Below the pieces are notes generated by a model. That model ran no database searches. It saw nothing but the letters and a program-made list of their open reading frames with translations, and was not told where the DNA came from. Below, piece by piece: positions 34,813-43,583 of a stretch of 63,857 bases of DNA (positions are counted from its first letter, which is position 1; each line of letters begins with the position of its first letter). Position numbers and translations under genes: made by a program. This DNA is from an uncultured Telmatospirillum sp. (GTDB lineage Bacteria; Pseudomonadota; Alphaproteobacteria; Rhodospirillales; Magnetospirillaceae), in assembly GCA_903858635.1 (NCBI GenBank), contig CAIOJO010000064.1:1-63857 (forward strand), read 5' to 3'.

Positions 34813-37484
34813 CGCTTCAGCCGCTCGAGGATGGCCGGCAGATGCACCTGGTCGGCCTTGTAGCTGCCGGTCAGCGCGTACATCACCAGGTTGACGCCGA
34901 AGCGATAGGCCATCTCGCGCTGTTGCTCCCCGCCGGGCACGGCGGCGAACAGCGGATTGCCCCGCCGATCCACCGCCCAGGCGGCAGCCCAGTCATTGCC
35001 GCCGATGACCACCGGCGAGACATTGTCGTTGGCCGGGTCGCCGCCGTCCTGAACGTAGACCGGCGCCCCCTCGTAACGCCCGGGCAGGTCGCGCAGCAAA
35101 TAGAAGGAATGGGTCAGCACATGGTCCTCGGTGACCACCGCCAAGGGCGGGATATCGAGCCCTTCCACCAGTTCGCGCAACTTCTCCGGTCCGCCTTCGC
35201 CGCGATCCTCGGTGTCGAATAGGATCATGCCGCCGTGGCGCATGAAATCGTTGACCTTGGCCCGCGCCTCCGGCGCCAACGCCCCTTGGCGACCGGTCAC
35301 CGGCCAATAAAGCAGCGGAAATACCATCAGCGGGTCGTGCTCGACATCCACCCCCATCGGTTCGCCCAGGGCCGCCGTGGTGCGCCGTTCGACCACCCTG
35401 GACAGGCCGGCCAGGCCGGCGCGGCTGGTTTCGTCGACCTGGCCATCGCCGGTGATCACATAGGCCAGTCGGGTTTGCAGGATCGCTTGCAACACCTGCT
35501 GGTCGGCGGCCTGCCCCCGGGCGGGAAGGCCGATCAGGGCGGCAATGGTCAACACGGCGATGCCGGCGCGCCGTGCCGCCAGGCCGCGCAGCAGAAGCAC
35601 GGCCCCCATATCGGCCAGCAGCAGGAACAATGCGGCGGCGAGCAGCGGCGGCTGCAGGTCGCGTTCCGCCGGCCGGGCACCCAACTCGCTCTCGGCGGCC
35701 CCCAGCGGCGGCACCAACGGCGCCAGCGTCGGGATGGCGGGAGCCAGATTGACCGCCCGCCGGCCGCTGTCGTCGCCGTAGTAACCGGGCGGGTGGCGCG
35801 GCCCCGGCGTCACCGACTGGGCGCCGGCCGGAATCGCCTCGGCGACCCCGGACGGCGGCACTAGGCGCCCCAGTCCGTTGAGCAGATCGGCGGGCGGCAG
35901 CGGCCGATCGGCGATGCCGCCGTCGATTCCTTGCGACAGGTCGAGCAAGCGGTGCAGCATCTCGGGGAACAACCCCGACAAGCCGAGATTGCTCCAGCCC
36001 GGCCAGGCGGTGGTGTGGACCAGCACCAACCATCCCTTTCCGTGATGCTGCGCGGTAACCAGCGGCGTGCCGTCCTCGAGCCGAGCCCAGGTTCGATCGT
36101 TCAGGTCGATGGTCGGTTCGGCCAGCACTTGCGCCTGGACCCGCAGATCCGGAGGCACCGCCAAGCCGGCGAAGGGCCCGTGATCGGGCAGCGGCGCCAA
36201 GGCCATCGGCTGAGTCCAACTCATGGCGCCGCCAAAAGTCCGTCCGCCGCCGCGCAGCCGCACCGGCAACAGGTCGTCGGGATTGTGAGCCAGCTTGGGG
36301 CCGGCCAGACGGACCACCACCCCTCCCTTGTCGATCCAGGACCAGAGCGCCTGGCGGTCGGCATCGGGCAGACCGCCTTGATCGGGCACGACGATCAGCG
36401 ACAATTCCCGTTGCAACAGGTCGGTGACGCGGCCGCGCCGGATCTCGGCCATCGGCGCCAGTGCGCGGTCGCTGTAGTACAGGTCGTCGAGCAGCGGCGA
36501 CGCACTGCCGCCGCCGTCGTCGACCAGGCCGACCGGCCGCCGCTTCCAACGGCCGTCGAGCAAGGCGACGGCCCCGGCCGTGCCCTCTCCTTCGATCTCC
36601 AGGCGGGCCACCCGGTTGCGCAATTCGGCCGGCATCGGCAAGCGCAGCTCCGCCTCCGCCACTCCGGCCGGCATGGCGAGGACGTCGCGGGCCAGGGTGC
36701 GACCGGCGGCATCGGCGGCGCGGACGGCGACCGTTTCGGCCGAACCGCTGACGGCGCGCCGCACCCGCGGCGTCAGATCGGCGGCATCGGCCCGCGGCGG
36801 CAGCAGCAATTTGGCCGTGGCAAAGGCGGATGGCCGTAGAATCGACAGCGGACCAAGGCGCTGCAGGCGGCTGGCCAGGCTCTTGGCCGGCGGATCGTCG
36901 AGGCCATCGGTCACCCAGACGATCTGCGGATGGGCCAATATCGGCAGATGGTCGAGCGCCCGTGTCGCGGCGGCACGATCGGTCGGCCATGGCTGCGGTT
37001 CGATGGCCTGGGCGACAGCCTTGGCCTCACCGGCCGGCAACAGGGCGCTGGCCGCCACCGCGGTGCCGTCGGGGGGTGGGGCGGTGGGCAACAGGATCAC
37101 CGGCTGACCGGCCCGCTCGGCGCGACCGAGCAGGCCGTCCAGCACGGCGCGACGGGCCGGCCACTGCTTGGCCGCGGCCCAGCCATCGTCGATCACCAGG
37201 AGCAACGGCCCGCCCGCCCCGCTCGGCACGGCATCGAGCAGGGGATGGGCCACGGCGCCGATCACCAGGATCGCCAGCAACAGCCGCAACACCACCAGCC
37301 AAAGGGGCGTTCTGGCCGCCGTCCGCTGCGCCGTCTGCAGGCCGAACAGCAGTCGGATGGCGGGAAAGGTCTGCCGCCGCGGCGCTGGCGGCACCACCCG
37401 CAGCAGCCACCACAGCATCGGCAACAGGGCGACGGCGATCAGCGCCCACGGCGCGGCAAAGGAAAGCGAGCCCAGGCTCCACAT
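34809..37484 (-). CDS. BatA-like/DUF4159 membrane protein
   Basis: The 891-residue protein starts with the aerotolerance-regulator N-terminal pair of helices (LSFAAPWALIAVALLPMLWW), continues with a degenerate VWA domain (LLVIDDGWAAAKQWPARR), a long GATase-like middle, a second pair of membrane helices near residues 625-665, and a C-terminal DUF4159 domain (about 690-890: HGGMILFDTEDRG, LTHSFYLLRDLPGRYEG, FGVNLVMYALTGSYKADQVH). DUF4159 proteins always travel with MoxR and DUF58 genes; their substrate is unknown. Confidence 0.8.
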   Translation of the reverse strand: MWSLGSLSFAAPWALIAVALLPMLWWLLRVVPPAPRRQTFPAIRLLFGLQTAQRTAARTPLWLVVLRLLLAILVIGAVAHPLLDAVPSGAGGPLLLVIDDGWAAAKQWPARRAVLDGLLGRAERAGQPVILLPTAPPPDGTAVAASALLPAGEAKAVAQAIEPQPWPTDRAAATRALDHLPILAHPQIVWVTDGLDDPPAKSLASRLQRLGPLSILRPSAFATAKLLLPPRADAADLTPRVRRAVSGSAETVAVRAADAAGRTLARDVLAMPAGVAEAELRLPMPAELRNRVARLEIEGEGTAGAVALLDGRWKRRPVGLVDDGGGSASPLLDDLYYSDRALAPMAEIRRGRVTDLLQRELSLIVVPDQGGLPDADRQALWSWIDKGGVVVRLAGPKLAHNPDDLLPVRLRGGGRTFGGAMSWTQPMALAPLPDHGPFAGLAVPPDLRVQAQVLAEPTIDLNDRTWARLEDGTPLVTAQHHGKGWLVLVHTTAWPGWSNLGLSGLFPEMLHRLLDLSQGIDGGIADRPLPPADLLNGLGRLVPPSGVAEAIPAGAQSVTPGPRHPPGYYGDDSGRRAVNLAPAIPTLAPLVPPLGAAESELGARPAERDLQPPLLAAALFLLLADMGAVLLLRGLAARRAGIAVLTIAALIGLPARGQAADQQVLQAILQTRLAYVITGDGQVDETSRAGLAGLSRVVERRTTAALGEPMGVDVEHDPLMVFPLLYWPVTGRQGALAPEARAKVNDFMRHGGMILFDTEDRGEGGPEKLRELVEGLDIPPLAVVTEDHVLTHSFYLLRDLPGRYEGAPVYVQDGGDPANDNVSPVVIGGNDWAAAWAVDRRGNPLFAAVPGGEQQREMAYRFGVNLVMYALTGSYKADQVHLPAILERLKR

Positions 37485-37487
37485 CGG

Positions 37488-38354
37488 CTAGCCCCCCGAC
37501 AGCAAGGCGTGGAGGCTGATCAGCGTGGTCCGCGCCGGTGCATCGGTGCGATGGGTGGCGAAGCTCCAGCCGAGAGCCCGGGCGATGGCGGCCAGCCCGG
37601 CCCGGTGGCTGGCCAGCCGCTCGGCATAGGCGCCGCGCAGCGATTCGACTCCCGGCACCAGCAACTCGCCTTCGCCCTCCAGGCCGGCGAAGCGCAGCCG
37701 TCCCTGGTAGGGCAGCGTCTCCTCGGCGGGATCGAGCAGTTGCAGCAGATGGCCGTGCACGCCGCCGCCGGCCAGGTGGCGCAGCATGCCGTCCAGCGAC
37801 TCCAGCGGCGACAGGAAGTCGGAGAACAGCACCACATGGCTGTGGCGTGGCAGGCCGAGCTCGGGCAGCGCGGCCTCCGGCTTGGCGGCCTCGAGGGCCA
37901 GGGCCAGCCGCAGCAAGGCGGCCCGCCCCGGCGCCGGTGCCATGGCCTGGTCGAGCAGTCCGACGCGCTCTCCGCCGCGGGTCAGCAGGGTGGCCAGAGC
38001 CAGGGCCAACAAGGCGCCGCGCCCATATTTTTCCGGCAGGTCGGACCGCGAACGCCACCGCATCGATGGCGACGGGTCAACCCACAGCCAGACCGATTGG
38101 GCGGCGGCCCACTCGGTCTCGCGAACATAGAGGGGATCGGACTTGGCCGACTGCCGCCAATCGATGGCCGTCGCCGCATCGCCCGGCTGGTAACGGCGGA
38201 ACTGCCAGAAGTTTTCGCCCGGACCGGTGCGCCGCCGCCCATGGGTTCCCTGGACCACGGTCGCCGCCACCCGCTCGGCCTCGACCAGCAGCGGCGGCAG
38301 CGGTGCCGCCAGGGCCTCGGCCTGATTGCGAAGGACGGCGCCCCGTTCGGCCAT
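37488..38354 (-). CDS. DUF58 domain-containing protein
   Basis: The 288-residue protein has the DUF58 signature FRRYQPGDAATAIDWRQSAK and YVRETEWAAAQSVWLWVD, then a VWA-like core (WVDPSPSM) with FSDFLSPLESL. DUF58 proteins act with MoxR AAA+ ATPases in the MoxR/VWA chaperone-like systems. The start overlaps the MoxR stop by one base. Confidence 0.85.
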   Translation of the reverse strand: MAERGAVLRNQAEALAAPLPPLLVEAERVAATVVQGTHGRRRTGPGENFWQFRRYQPGDAATAIDWRQSAKSDPLYVRETEWAAAQSVWLWVDPSPSMRWRSRSDLPEKYGRGALLALALATLLTRGGERVGLLDQAMAPAPGRAALLRLALALEAAKPEAALPELGLPRHSHVVLFSDFLSPLESLDGMLRHLAGGGVHGHLLQLLDPAEETLPYQGRLRFAGLEGEGELLVPGVESLRGAYAERLASHRAGLAAIARALGWSFATHRTDAPARTTLISLHALLSGG

Positions 38355-39391
38355 CAGCCGACCGTCGCGGCAAGCTGGGCGATCACCTCGACAACGCTGA
38401 TGCCGTCGGCTCGGGCGGCAAAACCGAGCGCCATGCGATGCTGCAAAATCGGCCGCGCCAAGGCGATCACGTCGTCCACCGAAGGCGTAAGGCGGCCATC
38501 GAGCAGCGCCCGCGCCCGGACCCCCAGCATCAGCGCCTGAGCGGCACGGGGTCCCGGCCCCCAGGCGACATGCCGACGGACAAAATCGAGGGAACTATCT
38601 TCAGGACGGCCGGCCCGCACCAGGTTGAGGATGGCGTTGACCACGGTTTCACCCACCGGAATGCGGCGGACAAGGTGCTGCGCTTCCATCAGCGCATCGG
38701 CATCGAACACCGGCACCGGCTTGTCCTCGGCGATACCGGTGGTGGCCAGCAGCATCCGCCGCTCGGCTTCGAGATCCGGATAGCCGACGTCGATCTGCAT
38801 CAGGAAGCGGTCGAGTTGCGCCTCCGGCAGCGGGTAGGTGCCCTCCTGTTCGAGGGGATTCTGGGTGGCCAGAACATGGAAGGGCTGCGGCAGCTCGTGG
38901 TAATGGCCGGCGATGCTCACCCGATGTTCCTGCATGGCCTGCAGCAAAGCCGATTGGGTTCGCGGGCTGGCCCGGTTGATTTCGTCGGCCATCAGCAGCT
39001 GGCAGAACACCGGCCCCTGGATGAAGCGAAAGCTGCGGGCGCCGGTGGCCGCCTCTTCCAGGACCTCGGAGCCGAGGATATCGGCCGGCATCAGATCGGG
39101 CGTGAACTGCACCCGCTTGGCATCAAGGCCGAACACCACGCCCAGGGTTTGTACCAGCCTGGTCTTGGCCAGGCCGGGAACACCGATCAACAGGGCGTGA
39201 CCCCCCGCCAGCAGCGTGATAATGCTAGCATCTATGATATTCGTCTGGCCGAATATGACCCGCCCAATGACCTCGCGCGTTTCTCCCAAACGGGTATTGA
39301 GCCTTTCGATATCCTCTACCACCTTGGGGGAGAGAGAGTCGTCCGCCGATCCCCGGGCGGAAGCAGGCGCATGAGAAGACGGTGGGGTCAC
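38354..39391 (-). CDS. MoxR family AAA+ ATPase
   Basis: The 345-residue protein has Walker A IGVPGLAKTRLVQ, the MoxR-typical VQFTPDLMPADILG, Walker B LLMADEINRASPRTQSALL, HRVSIAGHYHELP and sensor 1 ATQNPLEQEGTYPLPEAQ. MoxR ATPases remodel proteins with VWA partners. It heads the four-gene operon; the GTG start has GGAG eight bases upstream. It is divergent from DUF1285, with 38 bp between the starts. Confidence 0.93.
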   Translation of the reverse strand: MTPPSSHAPASARGSADDSLSPKVVEDIERLNTRLGETREVIGRVIFGQTNIIDASIITLLAGGHALLIGVPGLAKTRLVQTLGVVFGLDAKRVQFTPDLMPADILGSEVLEEAATGARSFRFIQGPVFCQLLMADEINRASPRTQSALLQAMQEHRVSIAGHYHELPQPFHVLATQNPLEQEGTYPLPEAQLDRFLMQIDVGYPDLEAERRMLLATTGIAEDKPVPVFDADALMEAQHLVRRIPVGETVVNAILNLVRAGRPEDSSLDFVRRHVAWGPGPRAAQALMLGVRARALLDGRLTPSVDDVIALARPILQHRMALGFAARADGISVVEVIAQLAATVG

Positions 39392-39429
39392 TGTGTCACT
39401 CCAAGTACGCTGAGCGATAGGGCGAAACC

Positions 39430-39975
39430 ATGAAGCGGCAAGACGCGGTCATTGACGTTCCCGCACCGGCACCGGTCACCACCCCTGACAGAGTGAACTG
39501 CGGCCGGGTGGACCTGCGCATCGCCCGCGACGGCAAGTGGTTCTACCATGGCACGCCGATCCCCCGCAAAGAGATGGTATGCCTGTTCGCCAGTACCCTG
39601 ACCCGCCGCTCCGACGGATCGTACTGGTTGGTGACGCCGACCGAGGAAGCCCGGATCGAGGTCGAAGACGTGCCGTTCCTGGCGGTCGAATTGTTCACCT
39701 GCGGCGCGGGACGGGAAATGGTGTTGAGCTTCCGCACGAACGTCGACGAAATGGTGACGGTGGATGGGGACCATGCCTTGCGGGTGGTGACTGACAGCCG
39801 CGGCGCCCCACCCTATCTGACGGTACGCAATGGACTGGAGGCGCGGCTGACCCGTTCGGTCTATTATGAATTGGTGGCTTTGGGGGTGGAAGAAAAGATC
39901 GGCGAGGCGCGATTATACGGCATATGGAGCAGCGGCATCTTCTTTTCCCTCGGACAGCTCGACGAGCTGATTTGA
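39430..39975 (+). CDS. DUF1285 protein
   Basis: The 181-residue protein matches DUF1285 by DLRIARDGKWFYHGTPIPRK, LFASTLTRRSDGSYWLVTP and VEDVPFLAVELF. The function is unknown. Its TGA overlaps the start of the CoA pyrophosphatase (TTGA), and the order DUF1285-NUDIX-small membrane protein-cca is conserved in alphaproteobacteria, hinting at nucleotide or RNA-related housekeeping. Confidence 0.85.
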   Translation: MKRQDAVIDVPAPAPVTTPDRVNCGRVDLRIARDGKWFYHGTPIPRKEMVCLFASTLTRRSDGSYWLVTPTEEARIEVEDVPFLAVELFTCGAGREMVLSFRTNVDEMVTVDGDHALRVVTDSRGAPPYLTVRNGLEARLTRSVYYELVALGVEEKIGEARLYGIWSSGIFFSLGQLDELI

Positions 39976-40607
39976 CCGGCAGCGAAATCGCCGGCGCGCT
40001 GGCGGCCGGTCTGCGGCAGGCCAAACGCGGCGACCTCGACACGTCCCTGGCGCTGGGCGACACGACACCCCGGCCCCTGACCAGGTCGCCCGGCAAGGAC
40101 CTGATCCCGGCGGCCGTGCTGGTGCCGCTGGTACAGCGCGACGACGGGTTGACCATCCTGTTGACCCAGCGTACCGCGCATTTGGCCAATCACGCCGGAC
40201 AGGTCAGTTTTCCTGGCGGCCGCGTCGAAGCGGGCGACGCCGATCCGGTTGCCGCCGCGTTGCGCGAAACCGAGGAGGAAATCGGCCTGCATCCCGGCGC
40301 GGTGAATGTCCTCGGCCGCTTGGACGACTTCGTCACCAGCACCGGCTTCATGGTGGTACCGGTGGTCGGGCTGATCCAGCCCCCCCTCACGCTGGTGCCC
40401 GACCCTTTCGAGGTGGCCGAGATATTCGAGGTTCCCCTCGCCTTCGTACTCGACCCGAGCAATCATCAGCGCCACTCGCGGATCACCCAGGCCGGTGAAA
40501 CGCGCTATTACTACGCGATGCCCTACAACGACCATTACATCTGGGGCGCCACCGCCAGCATGCTGGTCAACCTCTACGAGGTGTTGGCTGACCGATGCGG
40601 ATCCTGA
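39972..40607 (+). CDS. NUDIX CoA pyrophosphatase
   Basis: The 211-residue protein has the NUDIX box GGRVEAGDADPVAAALRE followed by TEEEIGL, preceded by the CoA-hydrolase motif LLTQRTAHLANHAGQVSFPG. These enzymes cleave CoA to 3',5'-ADP and 4'-phosphopantetheine. The start is set at a TTG that overlaps the DUF1285 stop, because it gives the family N-terminus and translational coupling; the frame is open 16 codons further upstream. Confidence 0.85.
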   Translation: MTGSEIAGALAAGLRQAKRGDLDTSLALGDTTPRPLTRSPGKDLIPAAVLVPLVQRDDGLTILLTQRTAHLANHAGQVSFPGGRVEAGDADPVAAALRETEEEIGLHPGAVNVLGRLDDFVTSTGFMVVPVVGLIQPPLTLVPDPFEVAEIFEVPLAFVLDPSNHQRHSRITQAGETRYYYAMPYNDHYIWGATASMLVNLYEVLADRCGS

Positions 40608-40867
40608 TCGAGTACATCCTGCCGGTCCTGTTGCCGACCGCGCTCTGGATCCTGTGGCTGGCCTGGGGGCGGCAGCGGGCCCGAGCCCGCGGCCGGACCG
40701 AGCCGGCCTGGCAGGCCGTTCCGTGGAGTTGGCTGCTCGCTGCCGGGCTGGTTCTGGCGATGTTGATCGCCACCGGAGGCACCTTGATGCAGGGTTACGG
40801 CACCGGTCGTTATCACCCGGCCATGGTCGATCAGCACGGCCACATCGTCCCCGGCGGATTCGATTGA
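40595..40867 (+). CDS. Small membrane protein (DUF6111-like)
   Basis: The 90-residue protein has two membrane helices (ILIEYILPVLLPTALWILWL and WLLAAGLVLAMLIATGGTLM) with a basic loop between, and a C-terminal GRYHPAMVDQHGHIVPG. It overlaps the NUDIX gene by 13 bp and directly abuts cca (TGAATG). The family assignment is tentative, from position and size. Confidence 0.7.
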   Translation: MRILIEYILPVLLPTALWILWLAWGRQRARARGRTEPAWQAVPWSWLLAAGLVLAMLIATGGTLMQGYGTGRYHPAMVDQHGHIVPGGFD

Positions 40868-42172
40868 ATGGCGACGCTGCCTGACTCCCGGCCGGGCGAT
40901 GCTCCGGTGGGTCAGCTGTCGCCGCAGGACTGGATGCAGGCCGCCGAGACGAAGGCGGTGATGGCCGCCTTGACCGCCGAGGGAGCCGAGGTGCGCTTCG
41001 TCGGCGGCTGCGTGCGTGATGCGGTGCTGCGCCGGCCCATCCGCGATATCGACATCGCCACCCATGATCCACCCGAAAAGGTCATGACCCTGCTCGAACG
41101 GGCCGGACTGCGCGCCGTCCCCACCGGCATCGCCCATGGAACCGTCACCGCGGTGGTCGGCCGGGCGCATTTCGAGATCACCACGCTGCGCTGCGACGTG
41201 GAGACCTTCGGCCGGCATGCCAGGGTCGAGTTCACCAACGACTGGGCGGCCGATGCGGCGCGCCGCGACTTCACCATCAATGCCCTGTTCTGCACCGCCG
41301 ACGGCATGATCTTCGATCCGCATGACGGCCTGGCCGATCTCGGCGCCGGCCGGGTCCGCTTCGTCGGTGACGCCATGCAGCGGATCGACGAAGACGTGCT
41401 GCGACTGCTGCGCTTCTTCCGCTTCCATGCCCATTACGGGCGGCCGCCGGCGGACCGGGATGCCCTGGACGCCTGCCGGGCACAGGCCCATAAGTTGCCG
41501 ACTCTGTCGGGCGAGCGGGTCTCGGGGGAAATCTTCAAGCTGTTGCAGGCCCCCGATCCGGCCTCCGTGCTGCTGCTGATGCAGGCCGAACGGGTGCTTG
41601 CCTATCTGTTGCCGGAAGCCACCGATATCGGCCGGCTGCGCACCCTGTGCTTCCTCGAGACGCGCGGCCTGGTTCGCGCCGGCATCAAAACCGACGCGCT
41701 GCGCCGGCTGGCCGCGGTGCTGAAGGTCGACCACAGCGGCGCCGCCACGGTGGCGGACCGTCTCAAACTCTCCAACGGCCAGACGGACCGATTGGTGGCG
41801 CTGGCGGCGCCGGACCGGGTTCCCGATCCGTCGATGACGGCGCCCACCGCGCGGCGCCTGTTGCACCGTATCGGCGCCGAGCGCTTCCGCGACCTGTTGC
41901 TGCTGGGCTGGGCGGCGGTCAAAGCGGTCGACGCCCATCGACCACCCGGCGAGACCGAGCGCTGGCTCGGCCTCCTCGATCTGGCCGATGCCTGGCAGCC
42001 GGTTACCTTGCCGGTGCGCGGCCAGGATGTGCTGGCCCTGGGGGTGCCACACGGACCGAAAATCGGCGCGATTCTGGCCGAGATCGAGCGCTGGTGGGAG
42101 GATGGCGACTTCCGCGCAGGAAGAGGGGCCGCACTCGAAAGGCTAAGACAGCTGGTAACTGACCAAGTCTAA
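40868..42172 (+). CDS. cca: CCA tRNA nucleotidyltransferase
   Basis: The 434-residue class II enzyme has FVGGCVRDAVLRRPIRDIDI (DxD metal site), EFTNDWAADAARRDFTINAL, DPHDGLADLGAGRVRFVGD and DVLRLLRFFRFHAHYG. It adds or repairs the 3' CCA of tRNAs without a template. The C-terminal half is an alpha-helical body without an HD motif, as usual for alphaproteobacterial members. Confidence 0.93.
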   Translation: MATLPDSRPGDAPVGQLSPQDWMQAAETKAVMAALTAEGAEVRFVGGCVRDAVLRRPIRDIDIATHDPPEKVMTLLERAGLRAVPTGIAHGTVTAVVGRAHFEITTLRCDVETFGRHARVEFTNDWAADAARRDFTINALFCTADGMIFDPHDGLADLGAGRVRFVGDAMQRIDEDVLRLLRFFRFHAHYGRPPADRDALDACRAQAHKLPTLSGERVSGEIFKLLQAPDPASVLLLMQAERVLAYLLPEATDIGRLRTLCFLETRGLVRAGIKTDALRRLAAVLKVDHSGAATVADRLKLSNGQTDRLVALAAPDRVPDPSMTAPTARRLLHRIGAERFRDLLLLGWAAVKAVDAHRPPGETERWLGLLDLADAWQPVTLPVRGQDVLALGVPHGPKIGAILAEIERWWEDGDFRAGRGAALERLRQLVTDQV

Positions 42173-42255
42173 CCTTCCGTTAAGCAAGCGCTGCAAGGAT
42201 GTCGCCACTGCTCCGGCAGCGCGAGCAGAGATGCTATCTGGGGAAATGGCAAATT

Positions 42256-42846
42256 ATGAATTCGTTATGTGTTTTCTGCGGCTCGGCGCCGGGCAAGGAC
42301 GATGTTTACCTCGAGGCAGCTCGCCTATTCGGGACAATTCTTGCTAAGAGAAAAATAACCTTGGTGTATGGCGGGGGCTCGATCGGTCTGATGGGGGCGG
42401 TCGCCAATGCCACGCTGCGCGCCGGGGGCCGCGCCGTCGGAGTCATACCGCGGCAACTTTGGGACCAGGAGGTCGGGCACCGCGCCTTGAGCGACCTGTT
42501 CATCGTCGACAGCATGCATGAACGGAAGGCCAAGATGGCGGAATTGGCCGATGGCTTCGTGGTCCTGCCGGGGGGCATCGGCACCCTCGAGGAATTCTTC
42601 GAGACCTGGACCTGGAGCCAATTGGGGATCCATGCCAAGCCGATCGGCATCCTCGACGTCAACGGCTACTGGTCGGGGTTGTTCGAGTTCCTCGATCGGA
42701 TGATCGTAACCGGCTTCCTCAAGCCCGAGCATCGGGCCCTGGTGCAGCTGTCCTCGGACCCCGAGGCGCTGCTCGACGCAACGGCGGCGTGGGCTTCGGC
42801 GCAGGATCTGGCGCAGCCGCCGCGGCGGGCGGCCACAGCCATTTGA
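42256..42846 (+). CDS. LOG family protein (predicted nucleoside-5'-phosphate phosphoribohydrolase)
   Basis: The 196-residue protein has LCVFCGSAPGKDDVYLEAA, LVYGGGSIGLMGAVANATL and the signature LPGGIGTLEEFFE. LOG enzymes release the base from cytokinin or AMP-like riboside 5'-phosphates and were once called lysine decarboxylases. The ATG at 42256 is preferred over 42199 because GGGGAAA lies about 10 bases upstream and the family begins here. A strong hairpin follows. Confidence 0.9.
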   Translation: MNSLCVFCGSAPGKDDVYLEAARLFGTILAKRKITLVYGGGSIGLMGAVANATLRAGGRAVGVIPRQLWDQEVGHRALSDLFIVDSMHERKAKMAELADGFVVLPGGIGTLEEFFETWTWSQLGIHAKPIGILDVNGYWSGLFEFLDRMIVTGFLKPEHRALVQLSSDPEALLDATAAWASAQDLAQPPRRAATAI

Positions 42847-42887
42847 CCGGGGTCGGCCCTAGGCTCTGTGCATTGGCACAGGCCGAA

Positions 42888-42924
42888 GGAGAGAGGCGGC
42901 CCACCCTCGGCCGCCCCCCTCTCC
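42888..42924 (+). terminator. Hairpin after the LOG gene
   Basis: GGAGAGAGGCGGCC (42888-42901) pairs with GGCCGCCCCCCTCTCC (42909-42924) with a small mismatch and a loop of 7. No T-tract follows. It separates the LOG gene from the phasin gene. Confidence 0.5.
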
Positions 42925-43015
42925 AAGGGCATACGTCCTATGCCGGGACGGAACCGAGAACAGACTCCTGTATCCTGGCGGAGAACCAACACCGCTGCGG
43001 AGGGAGCACGAGAAA

Positions 43016-43360
43016 ATGAGTGACAGACGTCGAGGAGAGGGCAACGAAAAGGCAGTCCCGCCGCGCGGCGCCGCCGTCGATTTCGCCTTGCCCGATTTCG
43101 TCAAGATGGCAACCAGCGTGGTGAACACTTGGTCGGAGCTCAACAGCGATTTGATCGCCTTGGCGCAGTCTTCGCTGGAGAACAACATGGCCGTTGCCGA
43201 GGAGATGCGGCGGATCCAGTCGCCCACCGAACTGGTCGATGTCCAACTGCGCTTCGTTCGGCGCGCCTATGCGGATTATGTCGATGAAGCCGGCAAGATC
43301 GGCCAGATGGTGCAAAAGCTGTCGACCGAAGCCATGCAGGCGTTGACCCCGCACGCCTGA
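43016..43360 (+). CDS. Phasin family protein
   Basis: The 114-residue protein is mostly amphipathic helix (DFVKMATSVVNTWSELNSDL, AEEMRRIQSPTELVDVQLRF), fitting the phasin family that coats polyhydroxyalkanoate granules. The sequence FVRRAYADYVDEAGKIGQMV matches the phasin C-terminal region. GGAGG precedes the ATG. It stands alone between the LOG gene and the GGDEF/EAL gene, so it probably has its own promoter. Confidence 0.7.
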   Translation: MSDRRRGEGNEKAVPPRGAAVDFALPDFVKMATSVVNTWSELNSDLIALAQSSLENNMAVAEEMRRIQSPTELVDVQLRFVRRAYADYVDEAGKIGQMVQKLSTEAMQALTPHA

Positions 43361-43583
43361 TCCCAGGGCGCCGGCCTCCGCGGCTTGGGCGGCGCACCGC
43401 TGCCGATCTGCCCGTGCGGCCGGCGTCTTCCATCATTCGCATCTATCCTCCCAGATCGCCACGGTTCCCCGAGGCGCGACCGGGCTTGGCCCCGTCGGTA
43501 CCGGCTGAGACGGAATGATTGTTCGCGCGAGCCGCTGGGTCTATCCTTTCGCCGAATGGTTGATCGGCTTTGGAAAGTCGGCA

